The notes under the pieces: generated by a model
The model's database searches: none
Told to the model about the DNA's origin: nothing
Seen by the model: only the letters and a program-made list of their open reading frames with translations
IMG/VR virus record: IMGVR_UViG_3300031825_000390
Location: 1-47,741 of that record
Strand: one strand, 5' to 3'
Length of the DNA stretch: 47,741 bases
Origin: a virus
Part shown: one piece after another, positions 40,507 to 47,741 of the stretch
How the letters are laid out: each line of letters starts with the position of its first letter
Numbering within the stretch: position 1 is the stretch's first letter
Made by a program: the position numbers and the translations under genes

Positions 40507-40885
40507 CGTACTTCTCCATGTACATGTAGGACTGAGGCGGCGTAAAATTTGAGATAAGCTCGCTCGGAGCGATTGGTTCTGGCAACCGGTGAACTTGACC
40601 AATTTGAAGGGCAAAGGCTTGCGTCCGCCCATCAAAATATTCGTCGAAAGCGCTCCTGTTGATGCCAGAAAACTCAAACGTCAGTTCCCATAGGCGTGCT
40701 GGGTCGCTTTGTATAATTTTCTGAATGTCAAATTCTGCGACTATTTTACTAACCGGAGAGGTTGAGTATATGACAACTCTTGTTACGTCAGTGCGGCCGA
40801 AGATCCTCCGACGAAACTCAAAGCGTTTCGATCCATCAAGTATGCGATCAACATATATTGGTTTAATCGATAATAAGGCGCGCAT
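40466..40885 (-). CDS. ASCH-domain protein
   Basis: A 139-residue ASCH (PUA-related) protein: ALLSIKPIYVDRILDGSKRF followed by EFRRRIF, containing the signature GxKxxExR with Lys 20, Glu 23 and Arg 25, then VVIYSTSPVSKIVAEFDI. ASCH proteins are linked to RNA binding or RNA modification, and some are RNases. The start at 40885 matches the conserved start of the fold; an upstream ATG at 41017 adds non-conserved residues. It overlaps the upstream GNAT-fusion gene by 23 bp, so the two are co-translated. Confidence 0.88.
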   Translation of the reverse strand: MRALLSIKPIYVDRILDGSKRFEFRRRIFGRTDVTRVVIYSTSPVSKIVAEFDIQKIIQSDPARLWELTFEFSGINRSAFDEYFDGRTQAFALQIGQVHRLPEPIAPSELISNFTPPQSYMYMEKYGEANRQLDRLFGH

Positions 40886-41909
40886 TAACCCCTCCAGACG
40901 CAATGATGGACCTGAATTGTGTTTGTGATAGTGCACGGAGGTCCCACCTTGGCTGCTCTGAGACCAGCCCATCATCGATGAGCTGTCCACGCGTGATGCG
41001 CCTATTGAAAGCCGCATTATATGTCAACTTGGCGACCGCCATTCGCTGCTCCTCATACCAGGCGCGCAGTTCATTGTCGTCGAACACGCTTCGTGGGCGA
41101 GTGTACGAGAGGAAGTCGTCAAGCGAGCCGAAACTTCGTCGTGGGCGGACCTCCTCGACAACGCAAACGGACGTGACAACCGAACGGAAACGAGCCGGCG
41201 CCACGTGGTCCGTGGTTCGGTAGAATATGACTGCGTCGCCTGGCCGCATGCGAGTTAGTGCTAATTTTGAGATGTAAACCTTATGTATCGTATTGGTATG
41301 AGAAACGTCTTGTATGATCTGTGTAGGTTCGTTATTCAAAATAGAGTCCGGCAATAGTCTTGTGTGAAATTCGGGATATATGGCCAATAGCCAAAAATTG
41401 TGATCTAACGTATGTATAAAAGGGTAATCCAGTAATATATTTCCTGAAAAAGTATTTAGGTCGCGGACAAATACGCGTTCAGTTCCATTGTCGGTTGTTT
41501 TCGTTGCCGATTCAATAAATCCATATCGCTCAAATAGGTCGATCAATTCGGCGTGAACGTCGAAAATTGTCACGTAAATTGAATCTGCGTCGATCGATAA
41601 GGCTGTGTCGAAGATTTTTTTGATAACTCGCTCGCCTAGCTTTGTTCCTCTTCCGATGATTTTCAATGTACCTACTTTTAGCCATTTCCGATTTGGCAAG
41701 TTTGGGTTCGTATCGGTTATGGGTCCAGTTTCCGTCTTAAGATATATCATTCCAGAAAGTTCTAGTTCGTCTTGGACAATATAGACATCCTCATCGTACT
41801 TACTTTGAAACCAGGTTGTAAACTCTCTATACGCTACCTTGAGACTGTCAAAAAATGGGTCAGATATGGAGAGGTCACGAAATTTCGTGAGTTTGAGTTG
41901 CCTCGACAT
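40863..41909 (-). CDS. GNAT acetyltransferase fused to PUA/ASCH-like domain
   Basis: A 348-residue two-domain protein. ATG 41909 was chosen because GGGAGG lies 5 bp upstream; ATG 41954 is possible but lacks one. Residues about 1-150 are GNAT (KVGTLKIIGRGTKLGERVIK, then IFDVHAELIDLFERYGFIES). Residues about 195-348 look PUA/EVE-like (HKVYISKLALTRMRPGDAVI, FRSVVTSVCVVEEV), a fold that reads modified bases or RNA. It begins a minus-strand trio with the ASCH protein and the kinase. The fusion suggests acetylation directed to RNA or to a base-bound target. Confidence 0.8.
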   Translation of the reverse strand: MSRQLKLTKFRDLSISDPFFDSLKVAYREFTTWFQSKYDEDVYIVQDELELSGMIYLKTETGPITDTNPNLPNRKWLKVGTLKIIGRGTKLGERVIKKIFDTALSIDADSIYVTIFDVHAELIDLFERYGFIESATKTTDNGTERVFVRDLNTFSGNILLDYPFIHTLDHNFWLLAIYPEFHTRLLPDSILNNEPTQIIQDVSHTNTIHKVYISKLALTRMRPGDAVIFYRTTDHVAPARFRSVVTSVCVVEEVRPRRSFGSLDDFLSYTRPRSVFDDNELRAWYEEQRMAVAKLTYNAAFNRRITRGQLIDDGLVSEQPRWDLRALSQTQFRSIIASGGVNARLIID

Positions 41910-42601
41910 TCGTTCCTCCCCCGACTGTTCGATTCGCTTTTGCGATTTGGACATGCGCCAATGCCGCGCGTCTAGGGGGTGGTGCGACCAGAGGTGTCGG
42001 CTGTGCTACCGATTCAATTCGCTCTACGCACTGTTCAGCCCCACATTTCCCGGCTGATCAGTGCCGGAGATGACCGTTGGGAAGTGAGGCCTAGTCCGCC
42101 GAGGGGGGGCAGCGATGCGGAGATAGACGAGGCCTCGGTCTCAGCGTGGGGAAGCCGCGTGCCAGGATCCGCGCTCTCTCGGTCGGTCGGGCCTACCTCG
42201 ACCAAGAGACGTCGCTTTTTCGGGTATCGATCGGAGCGAGTGGGCAAAGGCCTCGATAGCCAGCGCAAGTGACGGGACTGATGAAACGGCCTGATCTTCC
42301 TTCGAGGGCGGGATGGAGCCCCCTCGGTGAGAAAGAGCCAACCGCGAGCCGTTGCGGCTGGCTGCAATAACTTGCTTTACCACATAGCCCTAGGTGGTTG
42401 ATCTTTCGAGCGAACACCGCCCCGCCCCTGGGCACCATTTTACCATCCAGAGACGTCTCGTAACGTCCAATTCCGATGGCAGATCAAGTGCTTAGCCCCC
42501 TTTGATGGTCCGGCAGGGTCCATAGTGGTCCGGTTGAATCTCGCGCACGCGTAGGCATGCTTGTAGGCATCGATTTTGTGCCTACAGCGAGATGCCTACA
42601 G
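41910..42601. other. 692-bp non-coding junction between prophage A cargo and element B
   Basis: No reading frame here has convincing codon usage or a ribosome site. The region contains the promoter region of the trio (right part of 41910-42050), a stem-loop at 42338-42365 (AGCCAACCGC against GCGGCTGGCT, one mismatch), the tRNA-end-like att core at 42423-42437, direct repeats TGGTCCGG at 42506-42513 and 42526-42533, and the GTAGGCA repeat block before the integrase. Confidence 0.7.
42423..42437 (+). other. Candidate att core, tRNA 3'-end copy CGCCCCTGGGCACCA
   Basis: The 15 bases match the 3' end of a tRNA: the end of the T-stem, acceptor strand CCTGGGC, discriminator A and CCA, as in tRNA-Phe-type genes with a GCCCAGG 5' end. 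No T-loop or other tRNA parts are present upstream, so this is only a copy of the end. It lies 165 bp before a DUF4102 integrase that reads away from it, the standard layout of attL for such elements. It may also be attR of prophage A. Confidence 0.6.
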
Positions 42602-42607
42602 ATGCCT
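42551..42607. repeat. Nested repeats GTAGGCA/TGCCTAC before the second integrase
   Basis: Half-sites GTAGGCA at 42551 and 42563 and inverted TGCCTAC at 42580 and 42593, plus a partial ATGCCT at 42602, are arranged symmetrically about position 42575. They end at the integrase start codon and could be integrase/AlpA arm sites or an operator. The half-site equals that of prophage A's operators. Confidence 0.75.
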
Positions 42608-43804
42608 CTCACGGATCTGGCGTTGCGCAACGCCAAGCCAAAAGACAAGCCCTACAAGCTATTTGACGGCGGTGGCCTTCACCTGCTGGTTAATCCCAAC
42701 GGAAGCCGGATCTGGCGCCTCGCCTATCGCTTCGCCGGCAAGCCGAGGCAGGTTTCCTTCGGCCCCTATCCCACCGTTTCGTTGGCCGAGGCGCGCGAAA
42801 AGCGCGAAGACGCCAAGAAGCTGCTCCTCGATGGCAAGGACCCCTCCACGGTCCGCAAGGTCGAGAAGGTGACCGCAGCCATCTCCGAGGGCAACACGTT
42901 CTCCCGTTTGGTCGGCGAGTACATCGAGCGGCTCGAGATGCGGAACTCGGCGCCCGCGACCATCGCAAAGAACAAGTGGCTATTGGAGAGTTTGGCAGGT
43001 CCGGCACTGGGTCGCCGGCCGATCAGCGAGATCACGCCCTTCGAGGTCCTGGCGGTGCTGCAGCAGGTAGAACGCAGCGGCCGGCGCGAATCGGCGCGGC
43101 GCCTGCGCTCTGCCATCGGCAGCGTGTTCCGGTTCGCGATCGCCACGCTTCGCGCCCAGAATGATCCCACGTCTGCCCTGAAGGACGCGCTTGAACGTCC
43201 GAAGGTGAAGCATCGCTCGGCTCTGACGGATCCAAAGAAGCTTGGCGGGCTGATGCGCGCGATTGATGAGTATGACGGCTGGCCGACCCTGCGGGCCGCG
43301 CTGTTGTTCACGGCCCTCACGTTCGCCCGTCCCGGAGAGGTTCGCGGGGCTCGATGGAGCGAGATTGACTTCCACAAGGCAACCTGGAGCATCCCGGCGG
43401 AACGCATGAAGATGCGCCGACCGCATGTGGTGCCCATCTCTCGCCAAGCGCTCGCGGTGCTCGCCGATATTCGCCCGCTGACTGGCGCCAGCGAGCTGAT
43501 CTTCCCGTCGATCCGCTCGAACAAGAAGCTCCTGAGCGAGAATGCCATGAACTCGGCGCTACGGCGCATGGGATTCACCCAGGACGAGATGACCTCCCAC
43601 GGGTTCCGGGCGGCGGCCAGTTCGATTCTCAACGAGAAGGGGCACTCTCCCGACGTGATCGAGGCGGCGCTGGGGCATCTGGACCAGAACGAAGTCCGCC
43701 GAGCCTACAACCGCGCGACATATTGGCCGGAGCGCGTGGTGCTCATGCAAGTGTGGGCAGACCTGCTGGACGATTTCCGAGCGATGAAGGGGCAGAGGGC
43801 TTAA
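42602..43804 (+). CDS. int: DUF4102-type tyrosine integrase of element B
   Basis: A 400-residue P4-type integrase starting MPLTDLALRNAKPKDKPYKL (Arm DNA-binding_3 domain, residues 1-90). The catalytic residues are Arg 243 in FARPGEVRG, His 333 and Arg 336 in HGFRAAAS, His 359 in ALGHLDQ and Tyr 369 in RRAYNRA. The ATG 42602 matches the family N-terminus; ATG 42557 would extend into the repeat block. These integrases usually insert into tRNA 3' ends. It is unrelated to prophage A's integrase in domain layout and marks a separate element. Confidence 0.95.
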   Translation: MPLTDLALRNAKPKDKPYKLFDGGGLHLLVNPNGSRIWRLAYRFAGKPRQVSFGPYPTVSLAEAREKREDAKKLLLDGKDPSTVRKVEKVTAAISEGNTFSRLVGEYIERLEMRNSAPATIAKNKWLLESLAGPALGRRPISEITPFEVLAVLQQVERSGRRESARRLRSAIGSVFRFAIATLRAQNDPTSALKDALERPKVKHRSALTDPKKLGGLMRAIDEYDGWPTLRAALLFTALTFARPGEVRGARWSEIDFHKATWSIPAERMKMRRPHVVPISRQALAVLADIRPLTGASELIFPSIRSNKKLLSENAMNSALRRMGFTQDEMTSHGFRAAASSILNEKGHSPDVIEAALGHLDQNEVRRAYNRATYWPERVVLMQVWADLLDDFRAMKGQRA

Positions 43805-43890
43805 ATTGGCAATGGCGTGAAATACGACATGTGGGCTGTTTATATAAACGGATCCGGCGCAGCGTGAAATGTAATTTAGGGGGTTCTGAA

Positions 43891-44376
43891 ATGTCAGATG
43901 ACGCCAATAATGAGTCAGAAACAAAAGAATCAGCATACGATGATGAAGTTACGCGGGAAAAATTCTCAATTTCGGATGACCGCATTAGATATTGGTCAAC
44001 TCTTGATATGTGGACTCCATCTGAAGCGTCGGCATTGATTCTTCTTCTAGATCCAGACTATGTAAATGTAAAATATATTGAACGTATGTCATGCAATAGT
44101 GTGATATTGAAAAAATTTAAAGACAATAAAAGGATCATCGAAAGATCCGATAATCTAACAGGTGACGATTCACCAAAAGATATAATCGAAGTATTGATTT
44201 CTAAAAATGTTAGTATTTCCGAAAGATTACTTAATAATGTAAATGTATATCAAGAACTTAATTCAAATAAAATAAATAAGCTAAAAGTAATAAATAAAAA
44301 GCTACGAAACGATATTGATACTATAAAAAAGAACATGAATGAGAGGAGAATTGATAGTATGAAGAAAATTATTTGA
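43891..44376 (+). CDS. AT-rich hypothetical gene of element B
   Basis: A 161-residue acidic then lysine-rich protein (MSDDANNESETKESAYDDEV at the start; LNSNKINKLKVINKKLRNDI near the end, coiled coil). The centre (YWSTLDMWTPSEASALILLL) resembles a small helical domain. It has an AGGGGG site 8 bp upstream. Its G+C content is about 33 percent, marking it as cargo. No function recognised. Confidence 0.65.
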   Translation: MSDDANNESETKESAYDDEVTREKFSISDDRIRYWSTLDMWTPSEASALILLLDPDYVNVKYIERMSCNSVILKKFKDNKRIIERSDNLTGDDSPKDIIEVLISKNVSISERLLNNVNVYQELNSNKINKLKVINKKLRNDIDTIKKNMNERRIDSMKKII

Positions 44377-44388
44377 TATATATCGATA

Positions 44389-44622
44389 ATGAATACAGAA
44401 TATAAACCTGGAAGAAACAGCGGTATACCGCAGCGAGTTGAGTCGGACCTGAGGAGTATAGGGGTTAGTTTGAGCCACGACACAGTTAAATCCGTCTTAG
44501 ACGATTGCGCGGCGTTCATCGCTGAGGAGGGCGATCTCGACGCCTTGATTGAGAAGGCTCGCAAGCGCGGGTCGGCAAAGAAGTCCGAATTCGGGAAAAA
44601 TAATACGACTTCGGGCACATAG
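44389..44622 (+). CDS. Hypothetical 77-residue protein of element B
   Basis: A helical protein (SLSHDTVKSVLDDCAAFI, then DLDALIEKARKRGSAKK). It begins 12 bp after the previous stop and probably shares its transcript, but it has no clear ribosome site. No family recognised. Confidence 0.5.
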   Translation: MNTEYKPGRNSGIPQRVESDLRSIGVSLSHDTVKSVLDDCAAFIAEEGDLDALIEKARKRGSAKKSEFGKNNTTSGT

Positions 44623-44668
44623 CGGGGCGCTTCTGCCAAAACCATGACGGTCCAAAAAAGGAGCGTTC

Positions 44669-44881
44669 ATGGACGCAAAACCCCAAAATCCCAACGGCTT
44701 ACTTCGGCTTCATCAGATTGTCGGAGCTCGGGGCCTAATACCCATCTCCCGTTCGAGGTGGTATTCTGGTATACAGTCGGGCGAGTTTCCGAAGCCCGTC
44801 AAACTCGGCTCGCGGGCCGTCGCATGGCGTGCATCCGATATCGCCCTCCTCATCGAAAGAGGCGTGCGCGATGACGGCTGA
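44669..44881 (+). CDS. alpA: AlpA-family transcriptional regulator
   Basis: A 70-residue AlpA-type HTH protein: LLRLHQIVGARGLIPISRSR, then WYSGIQSGEFPKPVKLGSRA and VAWRASDIALLIERG, the usual signature. In P4-like elements AlpA activates the integrase/excision genes. It has an AAAAGGAG site. Its 3' end overlaps the next gene by 11 bp. Confidence 0.92.
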   Translation: MDAKPQNPNGLLRLHQIVGARGLIPISRSRWYSGIQSGEFPKPVKLGSRAVAWRASDIALLIERGVRDDG

Positions 44882-45059
44882 CCATAGTCACGGTGCCCGC
44901 CGTCGTCCGATACTCCCGATGTCCGCGCAGTTGCTCAGCTCAACCGGAATTGACGGCTTCAGGCTAGAGGATCGCACCGCCGATCGCAGGAAGCTTATCC
45001 GGGCGCTGTGCATTCGCCTCTCCGAACGTCTCCGTGGATGCGGCAGGCCCCGGAAGTAG
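44871..45059 (+). CDS. Small basic hypothetical protein of element B
   Basis: A 62-residue Arg-rich protein (MSAQLLSSTGIDGFRLEDRT, then RRKLIRALCIRLSERLRGCG) read from ATG 44871. It is translated together with AlpA (11-bp overlap). Possibly a small nucleic-acid-binding protein, but no family recognised. Confidence 0.5.
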   Translation: MTADHSHGARRRPILPMSAQLLSSTGIDGFRLEDRTADRRKLIRALCIRLSERLRGCGRPRK

Positions 45060-45095
45060 TCGCGACAACCTCAACCTATCGCCAACTCCCTGCAC

Positions 45096-45111
45096 GCGCG
45101 CTCCGGCGCGC
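45096..45111. other. Small GC hairpin before the DUF927 gene
   Basis: GCGCGC (45096-45101) and GCGCGC (45106-45111) flank a TCCG loop in the 114-bp gap between the small basic gene and the DUF927 gene. It is not followed by a T-run. It may be a weak attenuator. Confidence 0.35.
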
Positions 45112-45173
45112 GCGCAGGCCCTTGTCTGCGGCCATGTGAGCCATTGGTGGCTCCATCAACTCAGGATTCCAAC

Positions 45174-46823
45174 ATGACGCGCGCGTACAAGATGCAATGG
45201 GTCCAGCCTATCGAGATCCATCACAACATCGACGACAATTTCTACTCGGTGAAGGTCGACTTCGACACCGTTAGTGGTGGCCGTTCGACCGCGATTATTC
45301 CTCGATCCCAGATCGATGACCCCCGCGGAGCTAAGCGAACCCTCGCAGCGCAGGGCGCCCGCATGCCGGAGGATTGGCTCGAGGATCTGCGGCTGGCGCT
45401 GATCGCGGAGGGCTGCGACATCGTTCATTCGACAAGCATCCTTGGATGGCACGGCCGCGCCTACCTGTTCCCAGATGGCGCTGTCGGCCATGGCCTCCGG
45501 TTGGTCCCCACTCACCCCGTTCCAGCTCGGCAATGCGCGAAGGGCAGGACCAAGGCATGGCGCGAAGGGCTGGCTGAGGCGTGTGCGAGTTCCAGCTATC
45601 TCACCTTCGCGGTGAGTGTCGCATTCGCCGGGTGCCTGCTGCGACCGGTCGGCCAGGACGAGGGGGCAGTGTTCCACTTCATCGGCGAGTCCTCGACCGG
45701 CAAGAGCCTGGCCTCGACCGCGGCGCAGTCCGTCATCGAGAAGGCAGGACGGGAGTGCCTTCGCACTCATGACCTGACCGACCGTGCCCTCGAAGAGCAG
45801 GCTGCCCGCAGTAACGACTCGCTCCTCGTCCTCGACGAACTGGGTCGGATTGAGGGAACGCCCGCCAAGCGCCTCCAGCACGCTCAGAACCTTGCCTACA
45901 AGATGACCGGCGGGCAAGGACGCCAAAGATCCAACCGGGCGGTCTCCGACTTCGAGTTGCGCAACGTCCAGTACCTGCTTTTCGGGCTGTCATCCGGAGA
46001 GGAGCCCCTCGACGGCACCGGGATCCGACGGCGCAACGACGGCGAGCAGGTCCGCCTGATCGGCATTCCCGTGCCGGCTCGGGATGAGGGTGGAATCTTC
46101 GACCGGGAGCCGTCCGGAGAGCGCCGGGCAGAACTGGCCCGCCGTGCGGAGCTGGCGATCTGCGAGAATTATGGCCGCCCCATCCGGCGCTTCATGAAGA
46201 GGTTCCTTGCCGATCCAGAGGCCGAGCAGAGTGCCCGGGAGTATGTGGAGCGGTTCATGGCCAAGGCCGTTACGGCTCCCTCGCCTTTCGCCGAACGTTT
46301 CGCCCGCAAGTTCGCGGCGGTGTACGCGGCCGCGATGCTCGCCGCGCACTACAAGGTCGCGCCGTGGACGAAGAAAGCGGCCGCAGCCGCAATCCGCAAG
46401 GTGCATCGGCAGGCCTGGGAGATTGTGCGACCTGCCGGCTCCGCCGCTGACGATATGCTGGCCTGGCTGCGCGCCCACGCCGGCGACCCCAAGCTGTTCC
46501 CCAAGGTGGCCGAAGGGATGAAGGTGCGCCCGGCCACCGGGAAGACAATGTTCGGCATACGTCGCGATATCTCGGGTGTGTCGGGACTGGCACTCCTGCG
46601 TGACCGCCTGCCGGACATCGTGCCTGCGTGGCAGGCGGATGGTGTGTTGGCTTCCCTGAAGGCGCGCGGGTATCTCCTGCCCGGCAAGGAGGCGGGCCGC
46701 TATGTGCGCCAGATCCGCGTGAAAGGCCTGCATCCACCCCGGCGCCATTATGTGGTGTTCGATATCGCGCGAATTGCGGGACCTGCCAGGAATACGCCGA
46801 AGAAGGAACCGGATGCCGCCTGA
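45174..46823 (+). CDS. DUF927-type helicase/primase-associated ATPase
   Basis: A 549-residue DUF927 protein: ILGWHGRAYLFPDGAVG, then HFIGESSTGKSLAST with Walker A GESSTGKS (171-178), LLVLDELGRIEG with the Asp-Glu of Walker B near 221-222, and LLFGLSSGEEPLDG. DUF927 proteins are replication helicases of plasmids, satellites and genomic islands. The start ATG 45174 was chosen over an upstream ATG for lack of conservation. It is the main replication gene visible in element B and is followed by a terminator. Confidence 0.88.
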   Translation: MTRAYKMQWVQPIEIHHNIDDNFYSVKVDFDTVSGGRSTAIIPRSQIDDPRGAKRTLAAQGARMPEDWLEDLRLALIAEGCDIVHSTSILGWHGRAYLFPDGAVGHGLRLVPTHPVPARQCAKGRTKAWREGLAEACASSSYLTFAVSVAFAGCLLRPVGQDEGAVFHFIGESSTGKSLASTAAQSVIEKAGRECLRTHDLTDRALEEQAARSNDSLLVLDELGRIEGTPAKRLQHAQNLAYKMTGGQGRQRSNRAVSDFELRNVQYLLFGLSSGEEPLDGTGIRRRNDGEQVRLIGIPVPARDEGGIFDREPSGERRAELARRAELAICENYGRPIRRFMKRFLADPEAEQSAREYVERFMAKAVTAPSPFAERFARKFAAVYAAAMLAAHYKVAPWTKKAAAAAIRKVHRQAWEIVRPAGSAADDMLAWLRAHAGDPKLFPKVAEGMKVRPATGKTMFGIRRDISGVSGLALLRDRLPDIVPAWQADGVLASLKARGYLLPGKEAGRYVRQIRVKGLHPPRRHYVVFDIARIAGPARNTPKKEPDAA

Positions 46824-46852
46824 GGCGGTGGCTCACATGTGCCTCACATTTT

Positions 46853-46882
46853 GGCCTCGCGCGCGCAGCGCGGGGCCTTTTT
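46853..46882 (+). terminator. Rho-independent terminator after the DUF927 gene
   Basis: GGCCTCGCGC (46853-46862) pairs with GCGCGGGGCC (46868-46877) through one wobble, with a five-base loop and a T-run at 46878-46882. It ends the AlpA-DUF927 transcript. Confidence 0.88.
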
Positions 46883-47408
46883 CGTTTGTAAACGCGATCG
46901 TGGTGCGGCGGGCCGCGCTTTAATTTTCAGAGAGCACGCCGTGAGGGTGCAAATCGCAATTCTGTAAATCATCAGAACATCAGCGCATATCGATCGACGA
47001 TTGGGTTTTCGACGTGGATCGGATCGCCTTCGACAGCTTCCATGTGGGCCGCATCGTGCTCCGCATATGGCAAGTCATATGGCAAGTCATGTCTGAATGC
47101 GAGATGGATGATTCAGCTCTGCATCAAAGGGCTTGAATGAGTGAATTCTGAATCAGGAAAGCGAACTGAGACACGATCAAAAACGATTCTGATTAAGGCT
47201 TTCAGTTGGCTTTTCAATGAGAGTGTATGTATCGATCTAAATATCAATCATGCGGAGCATAAACGATAATTTGATCGATTATGCATATGTATTTATACAT
47301 ATAATATAGATGATAGTATTTCACGATTTTCGTTTAATTAATCCGATTATGCAGTTGCATTGGCAGATTCTGTAAACATGTATCATCGTAATATTTATCA
47401 GGTGTTCT
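46883..47408. other. Non-coding AT-rich region with repeats
   Basis: No gene found. It contains a perfect 12-bp tandem repeat CATATGGCAAGT (47064-47087), a perfect palindrome ATATGTAT-TT-ATACATAT (47285-47302) and several ATC-rich direct repeats in a stretch of about 30 percent G+C. It could be a promoter/operator or replication region for the next gene. Confidence 0.6.
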
Positions 47409-47741
47409 ATGAAACAAATGCTTTCTGGTTTCTCACGCTCGAGGCGGGGTCGCGTCAACAACCTCGTCAGCAGCTACGGCCAATGGGTCGAAGACCATAT
47501 CGCCGAAGGCTGCACCGGATACATGTTCACTTTCATGTTCAAGAGCCTCTCAGCCACGACCCAGGCGGGGAAGATCGATCTCATGCATGGGGATATCGAG
47601 AAGGTCTATTGGCGGCTGGCTCACCGCTTTGCGCATCATCCCGACAAGCCCTCCCAGCGCCGGTACCTGCCCTTGATGCTCGCCGCGCCCGATCTGCCGG
47701 TGTTCAAGACGGACAAGGTGTCTTTGGCCGACGTCTCTCTC
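47409..47741 (+). CDS. Partial gene of element B, function unknown
   Basis: Open from ATG 47409 to the window end (111 codons). The product starts MKQMLSGFSRSRRGRVNNLV and continues with YMFTFMFKSLSATTQAGKID; it is basic and aromatic-rich with the look of a phage/satellite replication or regulatory protein, but I recognise no family. G+C jumps back to the high-GC norm, unlike the region before it. The gene is cut by the window edge. Confidence 0.65.
   Translation, partial: MKQMLSGFSRSRRGRVNNLVSSYGQWVEDHIAEGCTGYMFTFMFKSLSATTQAGKIDLMHGDIEKVYWRLAHRFAHHPDKPSQRRYLPLMLAAPDLPVFKTDKVSLADVSL

Noticed and set aside
42415-42437. A complete tRNA gene at the junction
   Set aside because: Only the 3'-terminal 15 bases fit; no T-loop, anticodon or D-arm precedes them.
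41979-42438. Small ORFs on both strands in the junction
   Set aside because: No ribosome sites, no consistent codon pattern; Arg/Pro/Ser-rich shadows overlapping the att region.

Overview
The window is GC-rich (roughly two-thirds G+C in the conserved genes), with TTG/GTG starts, a GapR/DUF2312-type protein and HK97-like head genes of the kind common in Rhizobiales prophages. It most likely comes from an alphaproteobacterial (Rhizobiales, Xanthobacteraceae-like) chromosome. It holds an almost complete temperate siphophage (prophage A, 1 to about 42.4 kb) followed in tandem by the left part of a second integrative element (element B, about 42.4 kb to beyond the window end).

Prophage A, left arm (1-6332, minus strand): a single leftward run of overlapping genes reads from two tandem promoters near 6.4 kb down to the integrase. 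In transcription order it encodes three small proteins, an HD-domain protein, a GapR-Rmf-histone-like fusion, an AAA ATPase, a phage-encoded DNA polymerase III beta clamp, SSB, a small protein, an excisionase-like HTH protein and a tyrosine integrase.

Immunity region (6333-8710): an S24/LexA-type repressor (minus) faces a Cro/YdaS-like gene (plus). Copies of a 15-bp operator, GTAGGCA-N-TGCCTAC, lie inside both the leftward promoter and PR. The cro transcript appears leaderless. Two plus-strand genes between the operator clusters (6490-7680) are candidates for lysogenic expression.

Right arm (8994-38192): early regulatory genes, a fused Prim-Pol/helicase protein, a long inverted repeat with GGTGGGGC/GGTAGGGC-type iterons (candidate replication origin), an AT-rich PD-(D/E)XK-like cargo gene, then a standard late operon: HNH, TerS, TerL, portal, ClpP-type protease, capsid, connectors, tail chaperones with a possible -1 frameshift, tail tube, tape measure, tail tip (DUF1833, NlpC/P60-like, TipJ), receptor-binding proteins including an SGNH esterase, a terminator, and a lysis cassette (GH108 endolysin with a membrane tail, multi-TM protein, embedded Rz1-like lipoprotein).

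Right-end accessory region (38308-41909): lower-GC cargo typical of prophage morons: a membrane-anchored protein, a GNAT acetyltransferase, and a convergent, translationally overlapping trio encoding a GNAT-PUA/ASCH-like fusion, an ASCH protein and an AdkA-like P-loop kinase. This four-gene set is the strongest candidate for an undescribed conflict or RNA/nucleotide-modification system in the window.

Element B (from about 42.4 kb): a 15-bp sequence matching the 3' end of a tRNA (acceptor strand plus CCA, tRNA-Phe-like) lies between the cargo and a DUF4102-type integrase, as expected for tandem integration at one tRNA site. The integrase is followed by AT-rich unknown genes, an AlpA regulator, a DUF927 helicase-like protein and a partial gene. 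No structural genes are visible, so B looks like a satellite-type or other small integrative element.
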